DNA from: Spirochaetales bacterium
Lineage (GTDB): Bacteria > Spirochaetota > Spirochaetia > JABEVK01
Length of the DNA: 64,000 nt
Assembly: GCA_947478845.1 (NCBI GenBank)
Contig: CANJXC010000005.1
Coordinates: 1 to 64,000, forward strand
Reading direction: 5' to 3'
Both the position numbers and the translations under genes were made by a program. Shown piece by piece: positions 34,657 to 43,436 of the stretch (positions are counted from its first letter, which is position 1; every line of letters starts with the position of its first letter). The notes beneath the pieces are model-generated. The model had not been told where the DNA came from, searched no databases, and saw only the letters and a list, made by a program, of their open reading frames with translations.

Positions 34657-35630
34657 CGGATCTTTTGCTGCTGTTTGTGCTGGTGCTGCTCACAGCGGTG
34701 CTGGCCGCGTGCGCTTTTGTCCTCTACAGGCTTGGACTTTTGGATTCCACGATGAGGTCTGACCTCGAGTCCATGCGCCAAACGGTCGATGAAAGACTGC
34801 AGAAGTCACTCGAAAGCCGATTGGGCGAGAGCTTTTCGCAGGTAGCCCGGCAACTGGAACAGGTGCAACTAGGCTTGGGTGAGATGCGGACCCTGGCCGT
34901 GGGCGTAGGTGACCTCAAGAAGGTTTTGGCCAATGTGAAAACCAGGGGAATCTTGGGAGAAGTGCAACTGCGAGCGTTGCTGGAAGATTTGTTGTCGCCT
35001 GGCCAGTATGCGGCCAACGTGATGCTACGACCCAATAGCCGTGATGTGGTCGAGTTCGCCGTGCGCCTTCCCGGCCCCGATGACACGGCCCTTTGGTTGC
35101 CCATCGACGCCAAGTTTCCCCGTGAGGACTACGAGCGTCTCCAGGCGGCGGCCGATGCCGGAGACCCTTTGGCCCAAGCAGAGGCCCGCAAGCAACTCGA
35201 GGTCCGCCTGAAACTATTTGCTAAAGAAATCAGCGAAAAATACCTAGAACCGCCTTTCACCACCGACTTTGCCATCATGTTCCTGCCCTTCGAAGGGTTG
35301 TTTGCCGAAGTGCTCCGTCTCCCGGGGCTGTTTGAGCGCCTCCAGCGTGAGTATCGCGTCACCATAACCGGTCCAACGACCCTCTCAGCCTTCTTGTCGA
35401 GCCTGCAGTTGGGCTTTCGGACGCTTGGCATCCAGAAAAGGTCCGGAGAAGTCTGGAACTTGCTGGCCAGCGTCAAGTTCGATTTCGGCCAGTTCGGCGA
35501 ACTGCTCGACAAGACGCGCAAGAAGCTTCAGGAAGCCACCAGCAGCCTCGACGACGCAGGGGTGAAGAGCCGAAAAATTGAGCGGTCCCTGAAAAAAGTC
35601 GAGGAAAACCCGCAGGAACTCGAACTATAG
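34653..35630 (+). CDS. rmuC: DNA recombination protein RmuC
   Basis: This 325-residue protein has an N-terminal membrane segment (residues 4-27), a coiled-coil region to about residue 95, and the RmuC nuclease-like core: V-K-T-R-G-I-L-G-E-V-Q-L near 95-106, W-L-P-I-D-A-K-F-P near 150 and the F-L-P-F-E-G-L-F-A-E-V segment near 210. RmuC limits inversions at inverted repeats in E. coli. ATG overlaps the previous stop (ATGA). Confidence 0.93.
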   Translation: MTDLLLLFVLVLLTAVLAACAFVLYRLGLLDSTMRSDLESMRQTVDERLQKSLESRLGESFSQVARQLEQVQLGLGEMRTLAVGVGDLKKVLANVKTRGILGEVQLRALLEDLLSPGQYAANVMLRPNSRDVVEFAVRLPGPDDTALWLPIDAKFPREDYERLQAAADAGDPLAQAEARKQLEVRLKLFAKEISEKYLEPPFTTDFAIMFLPFEGLFAEVLRLPGLFERLQREYRVTITGPTTLSAFLSSLQLGFRTLGIQKRSGEVWNLLASVKFDFGQFGELLDKTRKKLQEATSSLDDAGVKSRKIERSLKKVEENPQELEL

Positions 35631-35656
35631 CGTGTCAAAAGCATTACATTATACGC

Positions 35657-36328
35657 ATGCGTAAATTTGTTGCGGTGTTGTTGGTCCTTTTGTTTGTCGT
35701 GGCTCCTTCCGGCTGGTCGAAGAGCTATAGCAGTGGCAGATCCTTCGGCTCCTCGAGCTTCAAGAGCATTCAGTCGCTTAAAACTACCCCCTCGCCCTCT
35801 GCGGGGTCCACATCCCTGCCCCAAAACCGCTCCTCAACGGTGTTGGTACCAGGCTATTCCGCTCCCATGTTCTTCTGGTTCCCTGTTGGCGGTTTTGGAT
35901 CGTCGCCCATGTCCGCCGGAGGTGGGGGTTGGCTGCTGGTGCTCATTCTGGGGGGAGTCGTCCTGTTCTTCTTGTTCCGTCCTCGGCGCACGGTGATGGC
36001 CGAAGGCGATGACGGAGAGGAATTGGAACTGTTTTACCAGCGTTGTCAAAAGAACCTCAACCATCTTACTAATGTTTATGTGGACGCTCAGACGTGGCTT
36101 GAACGACTGGAAGGAAAAATCCCGGACTCGCAATATAAGGATTGGAACGACCGTTACACCCGCATCAGCGTCGAAGATTTTACCAAACAGCTGGAGGAAA
36201 TCCGCCTGCATCTGAATCGCGGTGAGCAGGTTGCCGCGAGAGCCAAACTGTTCTCCTTTGATGAGGACGCTGTTGCCGTGTTCGATTTTCTGCAGGAATT
36301 GGAAAACAGCGTAGAAGATCTCAAATAA
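35657..36328 (+). CDS. Secreted or membrane protein of unknown function
   Basis: The 223-residue product has a signal peptide (residues 1-21), a Ser/Gly-rich segment with S-S-G-R-S-F-G-S-S-S like those in some Tim44-like and DUF1517 proteins, and a membrane segment at about residues 94-114. A charged cytoplasmic domain follows with mostly helical character. I do not recognise the family. A TACATT element (35645-35650) ends six bases before the ATG. The 3' end overlaps the convergent methylase gene by 8 bp. Confidence 0.75.
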   Translation: MRKFVAVLLVLLFVVAPSGWSKSYSSGRSFGSSSFKSIQSLKTTPSPSAGSTSLPQNRSSTVLVPGYSAPMFFWFPVGGFGSSPMSAGGGGWLLVLILGGVVLFFLFRPRRTVMAEGDDGEELELFYQRCQKNLNHLTNVYVDAQTWLERLEGKIPDSQYKDWNDRYTRISVEDFTKQLEEIRLHLNRGEQVAARAKLFSFDEDAVAVFDFLQELENSVEDLK

Positions 36329-37937
36329 ACTGAAGTTCGCTCTCTAAAGGCGCCGATCTTCGGGAGTAAAGGACCCGCAAGGACTGCAATCCGTTGTGTA
36401 ACCGCGGGCTTGGCTGCCTTGCCAAGTGCTGTTCCAGTTGCAACAACGCGTTTTCCAATTGGGTCCGATATTTGGCGAAAGCTAAGCGGCGGAGTACCTG
36501 CAAGAGCCTGACTTCAAGAGCCCGTCTCTTGGGAGCACTTGTTTCCTGGTCCAGCAGCGAATACAAAACTTCGGCTTCTTCGTTGGGTGCGTTGAACTGC
36601 GAAGCCGTGAGGCCTACTTCAAGCGCTTTCAAGTCCACATCCAACCAAGAGGCCCAGTTGGGCACCTCAGAAATCTGGTAGAGTTTCCAGGTAGGCAAAA
36701 CACGGCCGGCCACTTGGAGGTCTGTCCCTCCCCCGTCAAAAGCTGAGCGAAGGCGCTGTGGATGAAACCGTCCCTTGAGCAACGGCACCAAGCGCTTCTC
36801 GGCCAGAAAGCGCTCGACTCGGGCCCGGCTCAAGCCACTTTCTCGCGCTCCGGTATCCACCACCAGAGCAAACTCAAGGTTGTGTGCACGTCGCGAAGGG
36901 CTTTGGCGCCCACCTCGGTACACCACGTAGTCCTGAACTTCCAGCGTGACGCGGCCGCGCGTGGCCAGCAATTCGTGGAGTTCTTCGAAGTCGATCACTC
37001 CCTCGGTGTTGTAGCTGACGACCAGAGTGCGCGCATCGACCGCATCGAGAAGCGAGCAGAGCGTGGCGCTAGAGGTTTTGCGCGAACAAAACGGGCTTCG
37101 GGTTTCTTTCCAATCGGGCCGAATGCCAGCCACCCGTTCGGCTATGGGTCGATCTCCCCGGGCTACGGTGTTCAACAGGTGATAGTTCGATCCGTACTGG
37201 TGCTGGTTATAGGGAGGGTCGAGGTAGCAAACTTCGGCGCTGCGACGACGTACAAACTCCAAGGCATCCTGGCAGAACGCAAACGCCGGGAACGGTGAAT
37301 CCCACAATTCAGGAACTTCCAGCTGCATCGGGGAAAGGATGCGCGTAAGGGCGTCGCCACTGTGGCCCCCATAACCGGCATGAAAGCCCTTGAAGACGCC
37401 GCTGGTATTGGAATGCACGGAGGCTTCGTAAAGGAGCAAAGCCAGAAGGAGGACCTTCGGGTCTCCCATTTCGGGCCCGTAATCGTCTTCCAACCGTTCC
37501 CGCACTGCGTCGAGGAACAAGGCGTTTTCACGGGTATAAAACAGCCTCTCCCCAGGCCTTGGATTCTGCGTCTCCCGTGGTGCGTAATGCAACGCGACGA
37601 CTTCCTCTCTTGGCTCTTTAAGAGCATTGAGCTCGCTAAGGACCTTTTCCAGACCGCCCCTTGAAGTGAACAAGTCCTGTGCCTCCCGGGGCGTCAGGGT
37701 GAGAAAGGCACGATTGATCACCCACGAATAGGTTTCCCAGTCGTTGGCGTGGACCTCAAACCCCAGGGTGCGTGCCAACCGGGCTACAGCGCCACTGCCT
37801 GCGAACGGATCGAGGAAGACGCCCCGGCGTCCAGCGTTCATGCTGGCCCGCTGCTCGAACAGCCGGCCTAAAAACGGGAGCAGGAGGCGCTTGTTTCCAA
37901 GGTAGGCAATCAATTGTTGTTTGAGGTAAGCAGCCAC
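36321..37937 (-). CDS. D12-class DNA adenine methyltransferase
   Basis: This 538-residue protein starts A-A-Y-L-K-Q-Q-L-I-A-Y-L-G-N-K-R, the adenine-methylase opening. It has F-L-D-P-F-A-G-S-G near residue 43 (SAM-binding motif I) and D-P-P-Y-N-Q-H-Q-Y-G near residue 240 (catalytic motif IV, DPPY). The C-terminal 170 residues are extra compared with Dam and could carry target recognition or another role. No restriction endonuclease gene is adjacent, so it may be an orphan methylase. Start is GTG at 37937; a TACACT element ends five bases upstream. Convergent with the preceding membrane-protein gene. Confidence 0.88.
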   Translation of the reverse strand: MAAYLKQQLIAYLGNKRLLLPFLGRLFEQRASMNAGRRGVFLDPFAGSGAVARLARTLGFEVHANDWETYSWVINRAFLTLTPREAQDLFTSRGGLEKVLSELNALKEPREEVVALHYAPRETQNPRPGERLFYTRENALFLDAVRERLEDDYGPEMGDPKVLLLALLLYEASVHSNTSGVFKGFHAGYGGHSGDALTRILSPMQLEVPELWDSPFPAFAFCQDALEFVRRRSAEVCYLDPPYNQHQYGSNYHLLNTVARGDRPIAERVAGIRPDWKETRSPFCSRKTSSATLCSLLDAVDARTLVVSYNTEGVIDFEELHELLATRGRVTLEVQDYVVYRGGRQSPSRRAHNLEFALVVDTGARESGLSRARVERFLAEKRLVPLLKGRFHPQRLRSAFDGGGTDLQVAGRVLPTWKLYQISEVPNWASWLDVDLKALEVGLTASQFNAPNEEAEVLYSLLDQETSAPKRRALEVRLLQVLRRLAFAKYRTQLENALLQLEQHLARQPSPRLHNGLQSLRVLYSRRSAPLESELQFI

Positions 37938-37942
37938 GCGTC

Positions 37943-37994
37943 AGTGTAGACGTTCGCCTGCCTCCTTGTCCAAGCGGGGGTCGGAGGCTAGAAT
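37943..37994. promoter_or_regulatory. Divergent promoters of the methylase and murE with a shared -35 region
   Basis: Plus strand: TTGTCC (37966-37971), 17 bp, TAGAAT (37989-37994), six bases to the murE ATG. Minus strand: TGGACA (37967-37972), 18 bp, TACACT (37943-37948), five bases to the methylase GTG. The two -35 hexamers overlap almost completely, so one polymerase would exclude the other. Both transcripts would be leaderless. Confidence 0.6.
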
Positions 37995-38000
37995 TGACTC

Positions 38001-39515
38001 ATGACCCTTTCCAGCCTGCTGGCTCTGGTTCCCGAGGTGGAAGTCCACTCCCCGGATGACAACTGGAAGAATTTTGAAATCAGCAGTCTCGTGTACGATA
38101 GCCGCGAAGCGGGACCAGAAACCCTGTTTTTTGCTTTACCGGGGACCCACACTGACGGGCACAACTACCTTGCAGAGGTGGCCGCCCGAGGGTGCCGCGC
38201 CTTTGTGGTCAGCGCTCTCCCGTCGGTGCTTCTTCCCGCGACTGTCGTCTTGAAGGTGGCTAATACCCGGAAAGCCTTGAGTCCTTTTGCAGCAGCGTTT
38301 TTCGGAAATCCGTCCCATGAACTTTCAGTCATCGGCGTCACGGGAACCGACGGCAAAAGCACCACGGTGAGCTTCATTCACCAACTTCTGGAGCTCTCCG
38401 GGCATCGAGCCGGTTTCTTTTCCACGGTGGAATGGAAAACGGGTTCAGACATAGAGGTCAACAAGTTTCGTCAATCAACCCCCGAGGCGCCGCTGGTCCA
38501 CCAATCCCTGCGTAGCATGCTCAACAACGGGTTTCGCTATGCGGTACTGGAGAGCACCTCCCACGGCCTATCGCCTCTGACCAGCCGGTTAGCCGATGTC
38601 CGCTACGCGGCTGCAGTTTTCACCAACGTGACACTGGAGCACCTCGAGTTCCATGGCAACGTCGAAACCTACCGGCGCGACAAAGCTCGACTATTCGAGG
38701 CTCTTACCGTCGGGCCCACGGGTGCCTTCGGGGTGGTCAACGGCGACGATCCGCATGCCCAGTTGTTTGTTGAGGCTGCCGGAGACCGTGCCGTATTCCG
38801 CTACTCCACCCAGGATCCAAAGGCTCACCTCTATGCCCAAAAATTGGAGCCTTCTGCCGATGCACTGGAGATGGACTTGGTTTGGAAGGGGCAAGTCGGC
38901 CACTGTCGGCTGGAGGTTCCGGGCAAGGTCAACGCAGAAAACCTGATGGCCGCGCTGCTTACCGTGGCCGGACTGTTGTCGGTGCAGGGGCCACTGGTTA
39001 CCCCTCTGGATCTTTTGCCCTTGGTGCCGTTCATCAAGTCGCTCAAGGGACGTATGACCCCTGTTCGGGCTGGGCAGCCTTTTTCTGTGATTGTAGACTA
39101 TGCCCATACACCCGGCGCCTTCGAAAAGAAACTCCCCGAAGTGAAGGCCGTTACACCAGGACGGCTCATCGTCGTCTTTGGCTCGGGAGGCGAACGGGAC
39201 CGAGCCAAGCGGCCGCTGCAGGGTGAGTTGGCCGACCACTGGGCCGATCTGATCGTCCTCGCCGATGAAGACCCTCGTTTGGAAGACTCTATGGCCATAC
39301 TCGACGACATTGCGCAAGGGATACACCGGAAGATACTTGGCGAGAGCTATTGGAAGATACCTTCCAGGCGGGACGCCATGCGACATGCGTTTTCGCTCGC
39401 CCGCGCCGGTGACACCGTACTTCTCTTGGGCAAAGGTCATGAGCAGTCTCTGGTCACCGCGCAGGGTAGCCAGCCTTGGGACGAGGCAACTGTCGCCTTC
39501 GAGCTTTTGTCATGA
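38001..39515 (+). CDS. murE: UDP-MurNAc-tripeptide synthetase (MurE-type ligase)
   Basis: This 504-residue Mur ligase has G-V-T-G-T-D-G-K-S-T near residue 113 and the S-T-S-H-G-L motif near residue 190. The amino-acid specificity motif reads D-E-D-P-R near residue 421, rather than the D-N-P-R of diaminopimelate-adding enzymes. The added residue may therefore be lysine or ornithine. It works in the cytoplasm in peptidoglycan assembly. The stop overlaps the next gene (ATGA). Confidence 0.9.
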   Translation: MTLSSLLALVPEVEVHSPDDNWKNFEISSLVYDSREAGPETLFFALPGTHTDGHNYLAEVAARGCRAFVVSALPSVLLPATVVLKVANTRKALSPFAAAFFGNPSHELSVIGVTGTDGKSTTVSFIHQLLELSGHRAGFFSTVEWKTGSDIEVNKFRQSTPEAPLVHQSLRSMLNNGFRYAVLESTSHGLSPLTSRLADVRYAAAVFTNVTLEHLEFHGNVETYRRDKARLFEALTVGPTGAFGVVNGDDPHAQLFVEAAGDRAVFRYSTQDPKAHLYAQKLEPSADALEMDLVWKGQVGHCRLEVPGKVNAENLMAALLTVAGLLSVQGPLVTPLDLLPLVPFIKSLKGRMTPVRAGQPFSVIVDYAHTPGAFEKKLPEVKAVTPGRLIVVFGSGGERDRAKRPLQGELADHWADLIVLADEDPRLEDSMAILDDIAQGIHRKILGESYWKIPSRRDAMRHAFSLARAGDTVLLLGKGHEQSLVTAQGSQPWDEATVAFELLS

Positions 39516-40945
39516 AACTGGCCTCCCTCGTTCTGCTCCTGGCTACGTTCGCGGGTGCGCAGGAGACTCTAGTCCCGGGGTTCCCGATGGTGCCACCTCT
39601 GCGAGAAAGGGTCATGAGCCTTGATGATCAGTCTGGTTGGACCCTGCGCAAGGGCGACCAGAACGCGGTTCTGGCGGTGGTTCCTACCGACGACAAGATT
39701 GCCGTGGGACTCGCCGGGGGGTGGTTGCTCATGGGCGCCGACCTCGAGTACCAGAGCTCTAGTTTCGACTTGTTGGGGACCCCCAACCTTGCAGGTTCGC
39801 CGTATGCCCAAGCAGTGGGTCCCTTGGTTGTTTTCGCCACCTCGAGTCCTGGTGACCTCGTGGTGCTTTACCCCGACACGGCCGTTACGTTCCGGCAACC
39901 CCTGCCCTTGGACGGCCTGCGCCAACTACTTGTCACCGACAAGGGTTTCCTGTTTGCGCAGAGCCGCCGCGTCTCCGGAAAGACCCACTGGAACAAAACC
40001 CTGCGGGAGGAACAACCACTTCCTTTTTTTCCGGCGGATCTCACTGCCGGTCCGGATGGAACCCCTTGGGCCGTCGACAGCTTGCAAGCCCGACCTTGGC
40101 ACCTCGACGAGGGCTATTGGCGCCCGCTGGAAATACCAACTGCAGCGGGCCGCCTGGCAAGCCTTGCACCCTTTGCCGATTCCACAGGCTACCTTGCCAG
40201 CGGTGCTGGCTGGGCGGGAGCCTTCCGCACCAATGGTACCACTCTCTGGCTACGTGACAAGGATTTCTCGGGAAGGCCTCTTCCCCGCGACCTTAAGGTA
40301 CGCTCGGGCCATGGCAAGATCTTACTGTGGTCGTCTATGGAACGCCGTGTTTGGTTGTGGAGTTGGAAGGCTGGGGGACTTTCCGGAGCCGTACTACCAC
40401 CGACCGCAGATCGCCTCGCCGACGACGTGCGGGGTGAGGTCAAACGGTTGGAAGCCTTGGGCAGCGTTCCCGAAGCCCTGAACCTGAGCCAATACGCCAT
40501 CGAACTTTCCACAGCAATGCTCAAGGTCCAACCTTTTTCCGACCTTTGGAGAAAGGCGAAAGAAGAGTTCTCAGCCCGCCGTCAGGAACTCAAGGAGGAA
40601 TCGGTGGGCACTGGTGTTTTTACGATGACGTGGGAGTCGCCCTTCGGTCTGCCGTTAGGCAACTGGAATTGGGAACCCGACGCTCAGTGGGTTGGCGTGA
40701 AGAACTGGCGGGCCGAAGTGATTCCCTACCGCGAAGGTAGGTCTTGGGATACTGAGGACTTCCGCCTGGCGATGACGGCAACCCGTACGCCGTTTCCTGG
40801 CGCAACAACCTATACAGGAAGCGGCTTGCAGTGGCCTTCCTGGCTGAGCGTCCGATTGCGACCGGACGGTAGCGACCAAGCCCTTCACTGGATCCGCCTC
40901 CCTTACCCCGAACCGCCTCAGCGTTACGATTTGCCTGTGGAATAG
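39512..40945 (+). CDS. Secreted protein of unknown function coupled to murE
   Basis: The 477-residue product has a signal peptide (M-K-L-A-S-L-V-L-L-L-A-T-F-A-G-A-Q). Repeated strands with W, G and D suggest an all-beta, perhaps propeller-like, body (residues 20-310). A helical linker and a second beta-rich domain rich in tryptophan (residues 375-477) follow. I do not recognise the family. Its ATG at 39512 overlaps the murE stop, so the two are probably translated together. The short gap 40946-41027 before the convergent sppA holds nothing recognisable. Confidence 0.75.
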   Translation: MKLASLVLLLATFAGAQETLVPGFPMVPPLRERVMSLDDQSGWTLRKGDQNAVLAVVPTDDKIAVGLAGGWLLMGADLEYQSSSFDLLGTPNLAGSPYAQAVGPLVVFATSSPGDLVVLYPDTAVTFRQPLPLDGLRQLLVTDKGFLFAQSRRVSGKTHWNKTLREEQPLPFFPADLTAGPDGTPWAVDSLQARPWHLDEGYWRPLEIPTAAGRLASLAPFADSTGYLASGAGWAGAFRTNGTTLWLRDKDFSGRPLPRDLKVRSGHGKILLWSSMERRVWLWSWKAGGLSGAVLPPTADRLADDVRGEVKRLEALGSVPEALNLSQYAIELSTAMLKVQPFSDLWRKAKEEFSARRQELKEESVGTGVFTMTWESPFGLPLGNWNWEPDAQWVGVKNWRAEVIPYREGRSWDTEDFRLAMTATRTPFPGATTYTGSGLQWPSWLSVRLRPDGSDQALHWIRLPYPEPPQRYDLPVE

Positions 40946-41027
40946 GGATGAAGCTTGAGAACGGCAACCCAGCTCTGCCAAAACGCCGGGTGGTTGGCAA
41001 GTCTTGCTGAGAAAAGCCTTCGCCCGG

Positions 41028-43436
41028 TTACTGAAAGTTCAGTGGAGGTGCCCAAACCAGAACTGCTGGTTTTCCTGCCGTTACGCCCATTTCGGTCAAA
41101 CGCGACAACTCCTCTAGCACCGGGCCAGCCAACTGGGAAATCTGCCTAACCACACCGGAAACCGGAACCAGTTGCTCCAAACCGGCCATGACGTTAACGA
41201 TACCTGGGTACACGGACCGGAACGCAAGGGGAGTGCCCAATCGTTGTTCCAGCCAAGACTTTGCGGCTTCGAGGCCGCCTAGGTCATCGACAAGCCCACG
41301 GTCCAAGGCTTCACGACCGGTCCAGACCTGCCCTTCCCCCACAAGCTTTACCTGCTGGAGGCTCATTTGGCGCCCTGTGGCCACCACACCCAAAAAGCGC
41401 TCATAGATGGCGGAGATCTCCTCGTTCAGGGCTTTAAGGTCATCGGGACGCAGTTCACGTAATGGATCTGCGAAACCCGCCTGAGGCGAGAGTGCAGCCG
41501 AATCGGGGTGGATGCCCAGCTTGTTCAGAGCAGAGGATATCGAGGGAGCCAAGGCGGTAACGCCGATAGAGCCGGTTATGGTGCCCGGGCGGGCAAAGAT
41601 GCGGGAGGCATAGGCAGAAACATAGTATCCGCCGCTGGCCCCGGTGTTTTCCATCACAGCCACGACGGGCTTCCCGGCGGCGACCGTAAGTCGCACCTGC
41701 TCGGCTATCTCATCGCTGGTAATCACGACGCCACCGGGGGAATCCACCTTCAGAAGCAAGGCGCTCACAGTGACGTCGCCGCGAAGTTTGGCTAACTGAG
41801 CGGCGGTATCGCTCCCTATACTGACCCCTGGTACTCCCGGCCCGGTAATGATATCACCCTGGAGGGTAACCACGGCCACAGTCTTGGCCAGCGGCGACGG
41901 TCCCCAGGGAACATCTACGGACCAGCGGAGGTCGTCGATAAAGGAAGCTGCCGGGTGGGCTTTTTGAAGCGCCTGTTCGAACTCACTCCGGTATTCCACC
42001 GCATCGATCAGACCCATGCCTTTGGCGCGGGAGGCCAAAAGGTAGGGCCCGCCATTGACGGCCCCGGTGGCTGAGGTGCGCAACTTTGACCCCCGGGAAA
42101 GAGACAACTCCCGGGTCAATTGGTCCTGAAGGTCGCCCAACAAGCGGAGGTTCATCGCCCGCTCGCCAGGGGGCATCGACGAAAAACTCAAGTCATTGCT
42201 GTAGCTCTTGGTGTCCCACGGCGCGAGGTTGGTGAACTGTATTCCCAGTTTGTCGAGCAAATCTTTGTAGTACAACCGCTCCGTCTCGAGGGGGTGGACT
42301 TCGAGCGCCCCGTTGGGATTCAGCGAAATCCGATCAGCATGCGACCAAACGGCCTGAAAGGCAGCATTCGCCCCGTAACCGTCGGCATAGACATACACTT
42401 TTTTTCCGGCTTTCTGCAGGGCGTCGAGCCCTGCTGATACAGCCTGCGCATCAGCAAGGCCGTTGAGGGAAGGTGGGTTCTCCAGAGCTAACGCTACAAC
42501 AGAAGGGTCGCGGGAAGCGTGGTCCAGAACTTCCAGCAGGTCGGAGACGGTTGGCCGGGAAAAGCCGCCCAGCAGGGAAGCCCAGAAGCCGGGCAACGAA
42601 GGGGCGCTCGCAAGAGACGGAACATCCCTCAGCCGAAGAATATGGGGTACCCAGGGCCAGTCGGCCGTCAGGTTCTGGCGTCCACTAAAAAGGGCGGCTC
42701 CGGCACGAAACTCAAGCGGTGCGGATGCAGCAGGTAGGGAAGCCCACGATTGGGTGGGGCCTAGATTCAGGGTAAGTTCAAGGCCCGGGGTTTTCTTTTC
42801 CCAGTCGTACCAGCCACGTATATCCAACCATGGAAGTGCTAACCGCACACCCAGACTTTCCGGGACGATGGCGAAAGATGAATTGGTGCGAGCATCGCCG
42901 GTGAGGGTCAGCAGCGAGCTTAACCCTTCTCCAGCCCGAGCGGGGATTAGGGCCAAAGGACGCAGCGCCAGTCCTAAACCAAGGGTGGGCGCAGTTCCAA
43001 AGGTATCATTGGCTGTAATTCCCAACGAAAACAGGTCCACCGGCCGCCACAGAACGCCAAAGTCGGTGGTCATCGAGAGAAGTGTAGTTGCACTGTAGCG
43101 ACTAGTTTTGTAACCGACCGCCAGCGGCGCGCCAAAACTGAGGGAGGTTCCCACGTCCATACGCGTGCTCCCGGCGAAACGAGCCAGGCGAAAATTGACC
43201 AGCGGACTGAACAATAACACGTCCTGTGCTCCCGCGGGGTCGGTAGCGTCAGGAGCCCAACTGTAACCGGCTGCCCAGGGCGACTCCACTCCCCAGGAAG
43301 CGGGGTTGTCTCCGAGATGCCACAGGCTGCCATCGTCAGCACGGAACTTTGGGTCTAAAGAAGGATCGGTGGCCGACAATTCAACGCTGATTGCTACCAA
43401 AATGGCCACCGCCGCCCACAGCGAGGATATCCTCAA
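41028..43436 (-). CDS. sppA: Signal peptide peptidase SppA with an extra N-terminal beta-barrel-like domain
   Basis: This 802-residue protein has a signal peptide (residues 1-22). Residues about 30-235 are rich in alternating beta strands and glycine with aromatic ends, resembling an outer-membrane barrel. A two-domain (67K type) SppA follows. The general-base lysine aligns at K410 (W-D-T-K-S-Y) and the nucleophile at S601 (G-A-S-G-G-Y). Classical long SppA has about 620 residues with an N-terminal membrane anchor, so the extra domain replaces that anchor. SppA cleaves leftover signal peptides. Its ATG overlaps the ddl stop (ATGA). Confidence 0.88.
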   Translation of the reverse strand: MRISSLWAAVAILVAISVELSATDPSLDPKFRADDGSLWHLGDNPASWGVESPWAAGYSWAPDATDPAGAQDVLLFSPLVNFRLARFAGSTRMDVGTSLSFGAPLAVGYKTSRYSATTLLSMTTDFGVLWRPVDLFSLGITANDTFGTAPTLGLGLALRPLALIPARAGEGLSSLLTLTGDARTNSSFAIVPESLGVRLALPWLDIRGWYDWEKKTPGLELTLNLGPTQSWASLPAASAPLEFRAGAALFSGRQNLTADWPWVPHILRLRDVPSLASAPSLPGFWASLLGGFSRPTVSDLLEVLDHASRDPSVVALALENPPSLNGLADAQAVSAGLDALQKAGKKVYVYADGYGANAAFQAVWSHADRISLNPNGALEVHPLETERLYYKDLLDKLGIQFTNLAPWDTKSYSNDLSFSSMPPGERAMNLRLLGDLQDQLTRELSLSRGSKLRTSATGAVNGGPYLLASRAKGMGLIDAVEYRSEFEQALQKAHPAASFIDDLRWSVDVPWGPSPLAKTVAVVTLQGDIITGPGVPGVSIGSDTAAQLAKLRGDVTVSALLLKVDSPGGVVITSDEIAEQVRLTVAAGKPVVAVMENTGASGGYYVSAYASRIFARPGTITGSIGVTALAPSISSALNKLGIHPDSAALSPQAGFADPLRELRPDDLKALNEEISAIYERFLGVVATGRQMSLQQVKLVGEGQVWTGREALDRGLVDDLGGLEAAKSWLEQRLGTPLAFRSVYPGIVNVMAGLEQLVPVSGVVRQISQLAGPVLEELSRLTEMGVTAGKPAVLVWAPPLNFQ

